From: Gemmatimonadaceae bacterium
Lineage (GTDB): Bacteria > Gemmatimonadota > Gemmatimonadetes > Gemmatimonadales > Gemmatimonadaceae
Assembly: GCA_020851455.1 (NCBI GenBank)
Contig: JADZCT010000047.1
Span: forward strand, 62,001-126,000
DNA length: 64,000 nucleotides
Direction: 5' to 3'
This document shows, piece after piece, positions 10,362 to 19,499 of the stretch. The position numbers and the translations under genes are program-made. The notes under the pieces were generated by a model. That model made no database searches. It was not told the DNA's origin and saw only the letters and a list, made by a program, of their open reading frames with translations. The stretch's first letter is position 1, and every line of letters begins with the position of its first letter.

Positions 10362-11078
10362 TCAGTCGGCCGCCGAACGGGCCCGGCCGAACGTGAGGTA
10401 ACTGACGATGCGCGCGCCTGCGTCGAACAGCGCCGTGGCTGCGGCAGCCATGGTGGCGCCCGTGGTGAGTACGTCGTCCACGAGGATCACGTGCGCGCCG
10501 TCGAGCCGGGCCTGCGCATCCGCGCGAAACGCATGATGAACGTTCGTCGAACGGCCTGAGGGAGTCAACCGCGTTTGCGTCTGCGTGTTGCGGGCGCGCG
10601 CGACCGCGTCTTCCCAGCACGGGATGCCCCATCGCGCCGCGACTTCCCGCGCTAGAAGCGCGGCCTGGTTGTACCCCCGCTCCCGAAGACGGGCCGCGGC
10701 CAGCGGCACGGGAACGACGGCGGTGCGTTCGGCGGTCACGTCGGCGGGCCACGCGACGCGCGCCATGCGCTCCGCTATCGGCGCCGCGATCGCAGTCCAC
10801 CCATCGTACTTGAGCGCCCGCAGGATTCCGCTCGCTACCGGATGCGGCACCCAGCATGCCGACCTTGCGGCTCGCACGAACGCCGGCAGCCGCGAGCAGA
10901 AGGAGCACTCCGCGCCGCGGCCCGGGTGCCCGCATCGCTCGCAGCGCGGCGCGGGAAGGGTCGGCAGACGGGACCAGCAGAGCGCGCAGGCGACGGCACC
11001 ACCACTCGTGCGGGCGTCGCACACGACACACGTGGTTGGCAAGAGTAGATCGAGGAGGGCGCGTGCCGCGGCTGTCAT
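10362..11078 (-). CDS. comF: ComF family phosphoribosyltransferase-like protein
   Basis: This 238-residue protein belongs to the ComFC family linked to natural transformation. The N-terminus has several Cys pairs (CVVC, CALC, CERC, CSFC), consistent with zinc binding. The C-terminal part is a type I phosphoribosyltransferase domain with the PRPP loop VILVDDVLTTGATM and the RGYNQ segment typical of ComF. ATG 11078 overlaps the aroE stop (ATGA). No other competence gene is seen nearby, except that radA lies in the same run. Confidence 0.93.
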   Translation of the reverse strand: MTAAARALLDLLLPTTCVVCDARTSGGAVACALCWSRLPTLPAPRCERCGHPGRGAECSFCSRLPAFVRAARSACWVPHPVASGILRALKYDGWTAIAAPIAERMARVAWPADVTAERTAVVPVPLAAARLRERGYNQAALLAREVAARWGIPCWEDAVARARNTQTQTRLTPSGRSTNVHHAFRADAQARLDGAHVILVDDVLTTGATMAAAATALFDAGARIVSYLTFGRARSAAD

Positions 11079-11878
11079 CGCACCGCCTTGTGCATCGCCT
11101 CACGGTCAGGTGCGCGGGCAAACCACCGTTCGAACGATAGCGCGCCTTGCTCGAGGAGCATCGGAAGGCCATCGGACGCCGCGAGGCCGCGTGCCCGGCA
11201 TGCGACGACCCACGGGGTGCCGCCGCGGCGGTAGGCGAGGTCGAACGCCCTGGCATCGGCGTCGAGCAGTGCCGGCGGCACGGGGTGCCGTTCCCCGCCC
11301 CCCAACCCAAGCGGCGTTGCGTTGACCACCAGGGATGCGCCGCGCACCGCCTCTTCCAGGCCCGCCACGGCACGCGTCCGGGCAAAGCGATCGGCCAACT
11401 GCCCGGCGCGCGCCGCCGTGCGCGACCAGATGCGTGCCGTTGCTCCGTGCCAGCGTTCCACGGCCGCCGCGACGGCGCGGGCCGCGCCGCCCGCACCGAT
11501 TACCGCCACGGCGAATGGCGCAGCCGGCAGCCCGACGGTCGAACGGACCGCGGAGTCAAACCCGCCCACGTCGGTGTTGTCGCCAACGAGGGCTCCGTCT
11601 TCCACCCAGAACGTATTCACTGCGCCCACGTGCCTCGCGACCGGGCTGAGCGTCGTGCAGCACGCAACGAACGCCTCCTTGTGCGGCACGGTCACGTTTC
11701 CCGCCGCCCTCTCCCCGGTCAGCAGCCTTGCGACGCTTGCAAGGTTCGCTGGCGCCACATCGAGTGCTTCGTACGCGAGCGGGAAGCCGGCCGACCGCAG
11801 CGCCGCGTTCTGGAACGCCGGCGAGAGCGAATGCGACACCGGATGGCCAAGCAGCACGAGGCGTCCGGGGAGTTCCAT
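11075..11878 (-). CDS. aroE: Shikimate dehydrogenase
   Basis: AroE (267 residues) reduces 3-dehydroshikimate with NADPH in aromatic amino acid synthesis. The shikimate-binding segment GHPVSHSLSP, the catalytic lysine in NVTVPHKE, NTDVGGF, the Rossmann motif GAGGAARAV and the NATPLG segment are all visible. ATG 11878 shares its A with the preceding stop (TGATG). It lies away from the trp genes at the other end of the window. Confidence 0.96.
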   Translation of the reverse strand: MELPGRLVLLGHPVSHSLSPAFQNAALRSAGFPLAYEALDVAPANLASVARLLTGERAAGNVTVPHKEAFVACCTTLSPVARHVGAVNTFWVEDGALVGDNTDVGGFDSAVRSTVGLPAAPFAVAVIGAGGAARAVAAAVERWHGATARIWSRTAARAGQLADRFARTRAVAGLEEAVRGASLVVNATPLGLGGGERHPVPPALLDADARAFDLAYRRGGTPWVVACRARGLAASDGLPMLLEQGALSFERWFARAPDREAMHKAVR

Positions 11879-12348
11879 CAGCCGTCGGGCCTCGCGATCC
11901 GGTCCAGCACCTTGCCTATCATGACGGTTAGCTGGTCGGCAGTAGCACGGTAGCGACCGAGATCCCCGCCAAACGGATCTTCCACCGGATCGCCGCCCGA
12001 AGCGCCGTCGGCGTACTCCGACAGAAGGAAGGTGCGCCCCTCACCGCCAAGCAAGGTCGCGCGTTCCACGTGATGCGGGCTCATCCCAAGCACCAGGTCG
12101 GCGTTGGCGACGATTTCACGGGTGAGCGCGCGCGAGCGGTGGGCGTTGAGGTCGAGTTTCCGCTCGATACCAACCAGCAACGCGCCATCAGACGCCGGCG
12201 CTCCGTCCCATGCGCTCGTGCCAGCGCTGGCGAATGTCACCGGCGGCCCCGGGCGGGCCGATGCGGCAACCCTCGCGATCGCTTCCGCCATGGCGCTGCG
12301 ACAGGTGTTGCCCGTGCAGACGAAGAGGACCCGTACGACCGTCGTCAC
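11878..12348 (-). CDS. ywlE: Low-molecular-weight phosphatase, YwlE (protein-arginine phosphatase) type
   Basis: The active-site loop CTGNTCRS (Cys11, Thr15, Arg17) and the late acid in DPFGG identify a low-molecular-weight phosphatase. Threonine at the fifth loop position is the feature that selects phosphoarginine in Bacillus YwlE; tyrosine phosphatases usually carry isoleucine there. The 156-residue length and the DPFGG ending also fit YwlE. It follows tsaC (ywlC) directly, as in Bacillus. No McsB arginine kinase is in the window, so the substrate is inferred. Start is GTG 12348. Confidence 0.85.
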   Translation of the reverse strand: MTTVVRVLFVCTGNTCRSAMAEAIARVAASARPGPPVTFASAGTSAWDGAPASDGALLVGIERKLDLNAHRSRALTREIVANADLVLGMSPHHVERATLLGGEGRTFLLSEYADGASGGDPVEDPFGGDLGRYRATADQLTVMIGKVLDRIARPDG

Positions 12349-13016
12349 CGGTCGCCAACCAGGTCAGGGACAGCCACGCGTAGCGTTGACGAGGGGATCG
12401 CACCGGGGCGCACCACCCTCGGCGCCCGTGCCGTGCAGTCAACGACCGTTGACGGAGCCGACGGCGCGAGGGTACCGGCATCTAGCACGCGGAGGCGTCC
12501 ATCGGCGACAGCCCCCGCCCAGTGCTCGACTATCTGGGATGCGTTCGCCGCCGGAGGGTCCCCGGGCTGGTTGGCGCTCGTGGAGGTAATGGCGTCGCCG
12601 TATGCGGCGATGAGGCGCTGCATCCCGGCGTGCGGCGTCCAACGGACCGCGATGCCTCCCTCCGGCCCGCGCAGCGCGTCGGGCACGCGTCGTTCGCCAC
12701 CCGGCAATACCAGTGTGAGCGGCCCTGGCCAGAAGCGCGCAGCCAGGACGGACGCGGCTCTGGTGAGCGACAGGCCGAGCCGTTCTATCATGGCGCTCGA
12801 CGCAACGAGCACGAGGAACGGCTTTCCCCTTGGCCGCCGCTTTAGCGCCAGGAGCGCATCTACCGACGCGGTGTCTATGGCGCTGCCGAGCCCGTATACC
12901 GTCTCCGTCGGGTAGGCGATGACGCGGTGCGCCTCCAGGTGGGCGATGGTTGCGGGAATCGCTGCCTCGACTTCCACCGGCGACCAGAACGGAACCGCTC
13001 CGATCGCGGCCGTCAT
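12345..13016 (-). CDS. tsaC: L-threonylcarbamoyladenylate synthase (Sua5/YrdC/YwlC family)
   Basis: This 223-residue protein makes threonylcarbamoyl-AMP from threonine, bicarbonate and ATP for the t6A modification of ANN-decoding tRNAs. The nucleotide-site signature KRRPRGKPF, PTETVYGLG, the WPGPLTLVL segment and TSANQPGDP match the YrdC fold. There is no long Sua5 C-terminal domain, so it is the short form. Its ATG overlaps the ispD stop. Confidence 0.94.
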   Translation of the reverse strand: MTAAIGAVPFWSPVEVEAAIPATIAHLEAHRVIAYPTETVYGLGSAIDTASVDALLALKRRPRGKPFLVLVASSAMIERLGLSLTRAASVLAARFWPGPLTLVLPGGERRVPDALRGPEGGIAVRWTPHAGMQRLIAAYGDAITSTSANQPGDPPAANASQIVEHWAGAVADGRLRVLDAGTLAPSAPSTVVDCTARAPRVVRPGAIPSSTLRVAVPDLVGDR

Positions 13017-13708
13017 GACTTGAGCCTCTTCAGCGCATCCGCGCGCGCGAAGTCCGCCTCATCGGTGACCTTGAGGGCGCGTTCGCTGCCGGGGACGACA
13101 ACCACCGTCGCGCCGTCCGCCTCGCAGAGCGCTGCGTCGTCCGTTGCATCAATGCCGCTCACCACAGCCCTCTCGTGCGCGCGAATGATCATCTCGCGCG
13201 GAAAGCCCTGAGGCGTTTGCGCCCGCCACAGTCCCGCCCGGTCAACGGTTCCGGCGATTCGCCCGTTTGCATCCACGCGCTTGAGAGTATCCACTACCGG
13301 CAGGCCGGCCACCGCGCCGCGGCCGGCCCGCGCCTCGGCGATCACGCGGTCAATCGTCTCGTCCGTCACGAGCGGCCTCGCGGCATCGTGCACAAGCACT
13401 ATGCGGCACGACTCCGGAAGTTCGCCGATGCCGTTCCGCACGGACTCGGCGCGCGTCGCGCCGCCTACGCTGACGATCATGCGCTCTGTGTCGCACTGGA
13501 AGATCCACGGCGGAGGATCGCCGACGGCGGAGAACGGAAGCACGCACACAACCATGCCAACGTCCGGCCGTTCCTGGAAGCGCTGCAGCGAATGCAGGAG
13601 CATCGGTTTGCCGGCAACCCACCGGAACTGCTTCAGCTCCTTGCCCCCGACGCGCGTGCCGGAGCCGGCAGCCGCGATTACCACGCCAACATCCGGGCCG
13701 ATGTTCAT
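13013..13708 (-). CDS. ispD: 2-C-methyl-D-erythritol 4-phosphate cytidylyltransferase
   Basis: IspD (231 residues) attaches CMP to methylerythritol phosphate in the non-mevalonate isoprenoid pathway. The nucleotide-binding start VVIAAAGSGTRVGG with the following lysine (KELKQF), VHDAARPLV, and the late TDEADFARA segment match the family. It overlaps radA and tsaC by 4 bp each. IspF is not adjacent. Confidence 0.95.
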   Translation of the reverse strand: MNIGPDVGVVIAAAGSGTRVGGKELKQFRWVAGKPMLLHSLQRFQERPDVGMVVCVLPFSAVGDPPPWIFQCDTERMIVSVGGATRAESVRNGIGELPESCRIVLVHDAARPLVTDETIDRVIAEARAGRGAVAGLPVVDTLKRVDANGRIAGTVDRAGLWRAQTPQGFPREMIIRAHERAVVSGIDATDDAALCEADGATVVVVPGSERALKVTDEADFARADALKRLKS

Positions 13709-15099
13709 GTCGCGAGCGCCTCGATGACGTCCGCGACGCCGTGGACGCCGCGCACCTCCAGCGACCGCGGGGCGCGCGCGTGCGCGGCGCGCGCCGACAC
13801 GAACGCGCGTTTCATTCCGAGCTTCTCCGCTTCGGCGAGGCGTCGCTCGACCTGCGAAACCGGCCGTACTTCCCCTCCGAGCCCGACTTCACCGATGAAC
13901 ACGGTGCGCGTGCCGATCGGCCGGTCGTGCACGCTGGAAGCGAGCGCCGCGGCGACGGCGAGGTCGCCCGCGGGTTCACCCAGCCGGGCGCCGCCGACGA
14001 CATTCAGGAACACGTCGAGCGACGCGACCGGCATGCCTGCCCGCCGCTCCAGGACCGCGAGGAGCATCGCAAGCCTGCGGGCGTCGAAACCAGTGGATAC
14101 CCGCTGCGGCGTCCCGAATCCGGCCTTCGCGGCGAGCGCCTGCACTTCGACCAGGACGGGACGCGTGCCCTCGATCAGCGCCGTCACCGCGCTCCCGGAC
14201 GCAGCCGGCCCGGAGTGGTGCGCCAGGAAGAGTTCCGAAGGGTTGGCAACCGGGTCGAGCCCGCCCTCCGTCATCCTGAACACGCCGATTTCGTCAACCG
14301 AGCCGAAGCGGTTCTTGGTGGCCCGCAGCACGCGGTGGTCGAGCGAACTCTCGCCCTCGAAGTAGAGGACAGTGTCCACGATATGCTCGAGCGTCTTCGG
14401 GCCGGCAATTCCCCCACCCTTCGTGACGTGCCCGATCAGCAGCACTGCCACGCCTTCCTCCTTCGCGAAGCGCATCAGGCGGGCAGCACACTCCCGCACC
14501 TGGCCGACATTGCCCGGCGCACCCTCGAGGTCGCCCGTGAACACGGTCTGGATCGAATCCACTACCATGACGGCCGGCGCCCTGCGGCTGGCAGTGGCGA
14601 TCACCGTCTCGACCAGTGTCTCCCCCAGAAAGGGCACGAGTTGCGCCGACGCGCCGATTCTGTCGGCGCGCAACTTCACCTGAAGGGCGGATTCCTCGCC
14701 GGAGACGTACAGGGTTGGCGTGCCAGCGGCTTCCAGCGCAGCGGCAACCTGCAGGAGCATGGTGCTCTTGCCGATTCCGGGCTCTCCTCCAACGAGCACG
14801 AGCGACCCGGGCACGATTCCGCCTCCGAGGACGAAGTCGAACTCCGCGACGCCGGTACGGATGCGCGCCGAATCCGCCCGCGCGATCCCGGAAATCCGTT
14901 GCGCCTCGACGACGCGGCCGCCAGCTCCGAGCGATGCTGCGCCGCCCTTGCGCCGTGATGCCCCGGCGGCCGCGCCAGAAGGTGCAGCCGCTTCCTCCAC
15001 GAGCGAGTTCCACTCACCGCACGCGTCGCACCGTCCGGCCCACTTGGCGTGGTCGGCGCCACACTCGGTGCAACGGTAAACCGTCCGCGCGCGCGCCAT
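13705..15099 (-). CDS. radA: DNA repair protein RadA
   Basis: RadA (464 residues) is a RecA-like branch-migration ATPase for recombination and repair. It has an N-terminal zinc finger (CTECG and CDACG), Walker A GGEPGIGKST, the RadA-specific KNRFG motif and a C-terminal Lon-like domain (SLDVFLNVVGG, GEVGLGGEVRPV). It sits 9 bp after dnaB; RadA acts as a hexameric helicase related in shape to DnaB. Confidence 0.97.
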   Translation of the reverse strand: MARARTVYRCTECGADHAKWAGRCDACGEWNSLVEEAAAPSGAAAGASRRKGGAASLGAGGRVVEAQRISGIARADSARIRTGVAEFDFVLGGGIVPGSLVLVGGEPGIGKSTMLLQVAAALEAAGTPTLYVSGEESALQVKLRADRIGASAQLVPFLGETLVETVIATASRRAPAVMVVDSIQTVFTGDLEGAPGNVGQVRECAARLMRFAKEEGVAVLLIGHVTKGGGIAGPKTLEHIVDTVLYFEGESSLDHRVLRATKNRFGSVDEIGVFRMTEGGLDPVANPSELFLAHHSGPAASGSAVTALIEGTRPVLVEVQALAAKAGFGTPQRVSTGFDARRLAMLLAVLERRAGMPVASLDVFLNVVGGARLGEPAGDLAVAAALASSVHDRPIGTRTVFIGEVGLGGEVRPVSQVERRLAEAEKLGMKRAFVSARAAHARAPRSLEVRGVHGVADVIEALAT

Positions 15100-15108
15100 G
15101 ATTACGGC

Positions 15109-16530
15109 CTAGTCGGGCTGGCGCGGCGAATAGTTCTCGAAGCGCGTGAACTGGTTGCGGAACGTGAGCCGCGCGAAGCCGGTAGGCCCGTTGCGCTGCT
15201 TCCCCACGATGACCTCCGCGTACCCCTTCACCGGCGTGCCGTCCGGCAGTTTCGTGGGGTTCCCCTGGTCGTCCACCGGACGCTCGTACATCTCGGGGCG
15301 GTAGATGAACATCACGACGTCGGCGTCCTGCTCGATCGCGCCGGACTCACGCAGGTCGGAGAGCTGGGGCCGCCTGTTCTCGCCAGTGCGCTGTTCCGGC
15401 GCACGGGATAGCTGCGAAAGGGCGACCACGGGGATGTTGAGCTCCTTCGCCATGACCTTCAGTGACCGCGATATCTGGCTGATCTCCTGCTGGCGGCTCT
15501 CGCTCGGCGGCCCCTGCAGAAGCTGCAGGTAGTCAACCACGACCATCTGGATTCCAACCTGCGACTTGAGCCGCCGCGACCGCGACCGCAGCTCTACCAG
15601 CGTGAGCCCGGCAGTGTCGTCAATCCAGATCGGCGCCTGCCCGAGCAATGCCGTGGCCTTCGCCAGGTTCGAGTGGTCCTGGCTCGTGAGCTTGCCCGAA
15701 CGCAGCCGCTGGGCGTCAATGAAGCCCTCGGAGGCGAGCATCCGCTGCACGAGCGACTCCTTGCTCATCTCGAGCGAGAAAATCGCCGTCGGCACATTTC
15801 GTTCCACGGCCGCGTATTGCGCGACGTTCAGGACGAAGGCGGTCTTTCCCATCGAGGGGCGTGCCGCGACGATGACGAGCTCCGCCGCCTGGAAACCAAG
15901 CGTGATCTGGTCGAGATCGGTGAACCCGCTCGGGACACCCGTCAGCGGGCCTCCGTCGCTCAGTTGCTCGATCCGCTCCAGCGCCGGCCAGAGCAGCTCC
16001 TTGATGCGCATGAAGCCCGGGCCGCCGCGGGACTGGCTGACCTGGAAGATCCGCTGCTCGGCAACGCTCACGATCTGGTCCGCGTCGGACGGCGATTCGT
16101 GCGCCTCGACGACGATCCCCTGCGCAACCTGGATCAGGTTTCGCCGCAGCGCCTTCTCCTTGACGATCTTTGCGTGGTACTCGACGTTCGCCGCCGTTGG
16201 CACCGCGTAGAGGAGCACGCCGATGTACTCGCGGCCCCCGGCCGCGTGCAGGGCACCCTCACGCTCCAGCTCTTCGGCGAGCGTTACGGGGTCCAGGACG
16301 GCTCCCCGCTCGTGAAGCTGCAGCGCTGCATGGAAGATGCGCCGGTGCCCCTCGCGGTAGAACATGTCCTCGGAAACCATCTCGATCGCGCGCACGACGG
16401 CGTCGCCGTCGAGCAGCATCGCCGAAAGGACAGCTACCTCAGCGTCTTCCGAGTACGGGAGACGCCGGTCGCGGAGGCCGTCACTGGTTCCCTGCGAGGT
16501 TATCGAAAACTCTGCGGGCAAGCTGGACAT
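15109..16530 (-). CDS. dnaB: Replicative DNA helicase DnaB
   Basis: DnaB (473 residues) unwinds DNA at the replication fork. The N-terminal domain contacts primase; the C-terminal RecA-like domain has Walker A ARPSMGKTAF, Walker B VVVDYLQLL, SLEMSKE, and the arginine-finger region SDLRESGAIEQDAD. No intein is present. ATG 16530 lies inside the end of the preceding uracil-DNA glycosylase gene (50-bp overlap); no later start fits the family. Confidence 0.97.
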   Translation of the reverse strand: MSSLPAEFSITSQGTSDGLRDRRLPYSEDAEVAVLSAMLLDGDAVVRAIEMVSEDMFYREGHRRIFHAALQLHERGAVLDPVTLAEELEREGALHAAGGREYIGVLLYAVPTAANVEYHAKIVKEKALRRNLIQVAQGIVVEAHESPSDADQIVSVAEQRIFQVSQSRGGPGFMRIKELLWPALERIEQLSDGGPLTGVPSGFTDLDQITLGFQAAELVIVAARPSMGKTAFVLNVAQYAAVERNVPTAIFSLEMSKESLVQRMLASEGFIDAQRLRSGKLTSQDHSNLAKATALLGQAPIWIDDTAGLTLVELRSRSRRLKSQVGIQMVVVDYLQLLQGPPSESRQQEISQISRSLKVMAKELNIPVVALSQLSRAPEQRTGENRRPQLSDLRESGAIEQDADVVMFIYRPEMYERPVDDQGNPTKLPDGTPVKGYAEVIVGKQRNGPTGFARLTFRNQFTRFENYSPRQPD

Positions 16531-17383
16531 CTTCCCAGGCCGGGCGCTTCCAGTTGGGGTTTCGCAGAAGCGCCGCGGGGTGGTAGGTGGCTACCAGCGG
16601 GACCCCGTAAAACCGGTGAATCTGCCCGCGTAATTTACCGATTGGCGTTGACGTTTGCAGCAGCGTCTGGGCAGCCGATGTGCCGAGCGCGAGAATTACC
16701 TTCGGCCTGAGAAGCGCCAACTGCTGCAACAGGTAGGGTTTGCACGCCACCACCTCGTCCGCCGCCGGCCTCCGGTTACCCGGCGGCCGGTGCTTCAGGA
16801 CGTTGCAGATATACACGTCCTCGCGCCTGAAACCGATCGCAGCGAGGATCTTCGTGAGCAACTGCCCCGCATCGCCGACGAACGGCCGCCCAGTCTCATC
16901 CTCCGTTGCCCCCGGCGCTTCGCCAACACAGACAAACTGGGCGCTCGGGTTCCCCTCGCCCGGAACAGCATGTTTCGCGGTTTCGTAGAGGCCGCACAAA
17001 CGGCAGTCAAGCGTCGCCGCCGCGATTGCATCAAGGGTTTGGTACTGCGCCGCGAACGTTGCTGCTGCGGCCTCGGCAATTGGCCCGCCGACAGATATCG
17101 GTGTGCCTGGCAGGTGAGCCGGCTGCTGGGGCGATCCTTGTTCGGCCGGCCGCTGCGGCATCGGCGCGCCTGTTGATGCCCTCCGCGACGCTCCGCCGCC
17201 TTCCGGTATCGCCGCGCGCGTCTGCGATTCGCCGCTCATGCTTTCGGCCGCTCGCGGCGCCCCTCGCCGGGCGCCGAGCACGCCCAGCAACTCCTCGACG
17301 GAGAGGCCGTCAAGCACCAGATCGCTCTCGCCCAGCTCCTTGCGCTGCTCGAGGTACCGCCGAAGCCGGTCCCTACCGTCCAT
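16481..17383 (-). CDS. Family 4 uracil-DNA glycosylase with N-terminal extension
   Basis: The C-terminal 180 residues are an iron-sulfur uracil-DNA glycosylase: GEAPGATEDETGRPFVG, the LGTSAAQTLL segment and HPAALLRNPNWK. Cluster ligand candidates are Cys127, Cys130 and Cys214. The third ligand position (16 residues before Cys214) is His198, with a cysteine at 193 instead. The first 120 residues start with a basic, leucine-rich helix and continue as a Pro/Ala/Gln-rich linker, as in related 'DNA polymerase-related' proteins. It removes uracil from DNA and is coupled to coaBC (11-bp overlap) and dnaB. Confidence 0.92.
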   Translation of the reverse strand: MDGRDRLRRYLEQRKELGESDLVLDGLSVEELLGVLGARRGAPRAAESMSGESQTRAAIPEGGGASRRASTGAPMPQRPAEQGSPQQPAHLPGTPISVGGPIAEAAAATFAAQYQTLDAIAAATLDCRLCGLYETAKHAVPGEGNPSAQFVCVGEAPGATEDETGRPFVGDAGQLLTKILAAIGFRREDVYICNVLKHRPPGNRRPAADEVVACKPYLLQQLALLRPKVILALGTSAAQTLLQTSTPIGKLRGQIHRFYGVPLVATYHPAALLRNPNWKRPAWEDVQLARRVFDNLAGNQ

Positions 17384-18581
17384 GCCGCAGTCCCGCCACC
17401 CGGTCGAGGATCGCCGCGGCTACCCCGCCCTTCGACATGAGCGGCAGGTGTTCAGCGTCGCCCGTCCGCGCGATGATGGTGACAATGTTCGTCTCCGATC
17501 CGAATCCGGCGCCTTGCTCACCCGCGGGGTTGCCGACGATCATGTCGAGACCCTTGGCGGCGAGCTTGGCGCGCGCGTTGGCCTCGATGTCCTCCGTCTC
17601 GAGCGCAAAGCCGACAACCAGGCATCCCGGCGGCCTCGCGTCGCGCGTGGCGACGAGAATATCGGTCGTCCGCTCGAGTTCGAGTGCCGGCACGCCGTGC
17701 TCCTTCTTGATCTTCGCGACCGCAGGATGGGCTGGCCTGAAATCCGCCGGAGCGGCCGCCATGACGAGCACGTCGGTGCCGGGCAGCGCATCCCGCACGG
17801 CCGCAGCCATCTCCCCTGTGGTCTCGACGTTGGTTACGGCGCACCCATGTGGCACCGGGACGCCAAGCGGGCCGGCGATCAGCTCTACTGCCGCGCCGCG
17901 CCGCAGCGCCTCGGCAGCCAGCGCCACGCCCATTCGACCGCTCGACCTGTTCGAGATGAACCGCACCGCGTCCATTGGCTCGCGAGTCGGGCCAGCGGTC
18001 ACCACGACACGCAGGCCGGCCAGACTCGCATCGGCGGAGAGCGTACGCTCTACGATCTCGACGATCTCCTCGGGCTCGCGCATCCGGCCGGGGCCGGCTC
18101 CTTCCGTGGGAGAGGCAAGCGGCCCCACCGCCGGGTCGAGGACCGTGTATCCGATCTCACGCAGGCGAGCCACGTTGGCCGTGGTCTGCGGATGCGCCCA
18201 CATGCGGTCGTTCATGGCCGGGACAATCAGCACCGGAGCCGAAGTCGCAACGAGACATGCCGCGAGCAAGTCGTCCGCACGCCCCGCCGCGGCGCGCGCG
18301 ATGAAGTCGGCGGTGGCTGGCGCAACCACAACCAGTTCGTTCTCGCGCGCAAGTGCTATGTGATCCAGCGCGTGCCCTTCGGCGATCAGCGCGTCGTGGA
18401 CGGCGCGGCCAGTCACGGCCTCGAAGGTAATCGCGCCCACGAACTCGCGCGCCGAGCGCGTCATCACCACGTCAACCAGCGCTCCCCGCTGCGCAAGCTG
18501 GCGCGCAACCGCCACGGTCTTGTAACTGGCGATTCCGCCCGTAACGCCAAGGAGGATCCGGCGCCCCTCGATCGCTTGCAT
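17373..18581 (-). CDS. coaBC: Bifunctional CoaBC (phosphopantothenoylcysteine decarboxylase/synthetase)
   Basis: This 402-residue fusion carries out two steps of coenzyme A synthesis. The N-terminal CoaC flavoprotein domain has GVTGGIASYK, the cysteine loop AACLVATSAP and PAMNDRMW. The C-terminal CoaB domain (from about residue 190) has VVTAGPTREPMD, FISNRSSGRMG, the AAAPADFRP loop and VGFALETE. It follows rpoZ by 33 bp and continues the gmk-rpoZ-coaBC order common in many bacteria. Confidence 0.97.
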   Translation of the reverse strand: MQAIEGRRILLGVTGGIASYKTVAVARQLAQRGALVDVVMTRSAREFVGAITFEAVTGRAVHDALIAEGHALDHIALARENELVVVAPATADFIARAAAGRADDLLAACLVATSAPVLIVPAMNDRMWAHPQTTANVARLREIGYTVLDPAVGPLASPTEGAGPGRMREPEEIVEIVERTLSADASLAGLRVVVTAGPTREPMDAVRFISNRSSGRMGVALAAEALRRGAAVELIAGPLGVPVPHGCAVTNVETTGEMAAAVRDALPGTDVLVMAAAPADFRPAHPAVAKIKKEHGVPALELERTTDILVATRDARPPGCLVVGFALETEDIEANARAKLAAKGLDMIVGNPAGEQGAGFGSETNIVTIIARTGDAEHLPLMSKGGVAAAILDRVAGLRHGR

Positions 18582-18614
18582 TGTCCTGCTCAGCCCCCGC
18601 CCGGGCGGCCGCGC

Positions 18615-18827
18615 CTACTCCGCCGTCTGCCGTCGCGGTACGACGCGGTACTCGATCTCGCCAGCCGACAACTCCTCGAGTGCCCGGGTGGTGAGCTTCT
18701 TGAGCCCCGATGCGGAGCGATCGCGTGGGAACTCGTTGAGGATCCGCGCGTACTTGGCAGCCACGAGGACCGCCAGGTACTTGTTCGTGGCATGTGCAGT
18801 TGCTTCGTTCGGAGTGAAGACGCGCAT
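18615..18827 (-). CDS. rpoZ: RNA polymerase omega subunit
   Basis: This 70-residue protein matches omega in length, context and sequence: an N-terminal helix (NKYLAVLVAAKYARILNE) equivalent to the YxLxxxAAKRARQL motif, a TTRALEELSAGEIEY segment, and its place between gmk and coaBC. Omega helps RNA polymerase assembly and may bind ppGpp. ATG 18827 has an AAGGGAAG ribosome-binding site. Confidence 0.9.
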   Translation of the reverse strand: MRVFTPNEATAHATNKYLAVLVAAKYARILNEFPRDRSASGLKKLTTRALEELSAGEIEYRVVPRRQTAE

Positions 18828-18857
18828 CGGTTTCTTCCCTTGGTGAGTTCGTGAAAT

Positions 18858-19499
18858 CTAAGCCTTGAACAGTGCGATTCGTGCTTCCAGTTCCGCGACG
18901 AGGCCGGAGACCTGGGCGTCTATGGCGCGTATACGCGCGCGGTTCCGGCTCTCGGCGTCAATGACCCCTGAGACTTCCGCCACCGCGCGCTCGACGTCGT
19001 CGTTGACCACCACATGATGGTAGCGTCCGGCTTCCTGAAACTCCGCATGCGCGTTCCGTAGCCGCTCGGCGAGTTGCGCGTCAGATTCCGTGCCCCGCGC
19101 CCTGAGACGGTCCAGCAGCGCTTCCACGGACGGCGGAAGGACGAAGACGAGAACCGTTTCCGGAAACGCGCGACTGAACATGGCGGCTCCCTGCACGTCA
19201 ATGTCCATGAGGACGTGCCTGCCCTCCCTCAACAGCCGCCCGACTTCCGACCGAAGCGTGCCGTACCGCCGTCCGTGCACGACGGCGGACTCGGCGAACT
19301 CGCCTCGCGCCTCGCGCGCGAGGAACTCCTCGTCAGTGAGGAAGTGGTAGTCCACGCCCTGGCGTTCATCGCCGCGCGGCTGCCGTGTCGTTGCGGAGAT
19401 CGAGTAGCCGACGTCCGGCCGCAGGGCGAGAAGCCGGCGGGCGATGGTCGTCTTCCCAACCCCTGAGGGCGCGCTGAGGACGATGGGAAAACGGATCAC
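18858..19499 (-). CDS. gmk: Guanylate kinase
   Basis: Gmk (213 residues) phosphorylates GMP to GDP. It has the P-loop SAPSGVGKTTI, the GMP-binding SISATTRQPRGDE and YHFLTDEEF segments, and the MDIDVQGA motif. The start is GTG 19499, overlapping the yicC stop (GTGA). The gene order yicC-gmk-rpoZ-coaBC matches many other bacteria. Confidence 0.97.
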   Translation of the reverse strand: MIRFPIVLSAPSGVGKTTIARRLLALRPDVGYSISATTRQPRGDERQGVDYHFLTDEEFLAREARGEFAESAVVHGRRYGTLRSEVGRLLREGRHVLMDIDVQGAAMFSRAFPETVLVFVLPPSVEALLDRLRARGTESDAQLAERLRNAHAEFQEAGRYHHVVVNDDVERAVAEVSGVIDAESRNRARIRAIDAQVSGLVAELEARIALFKA

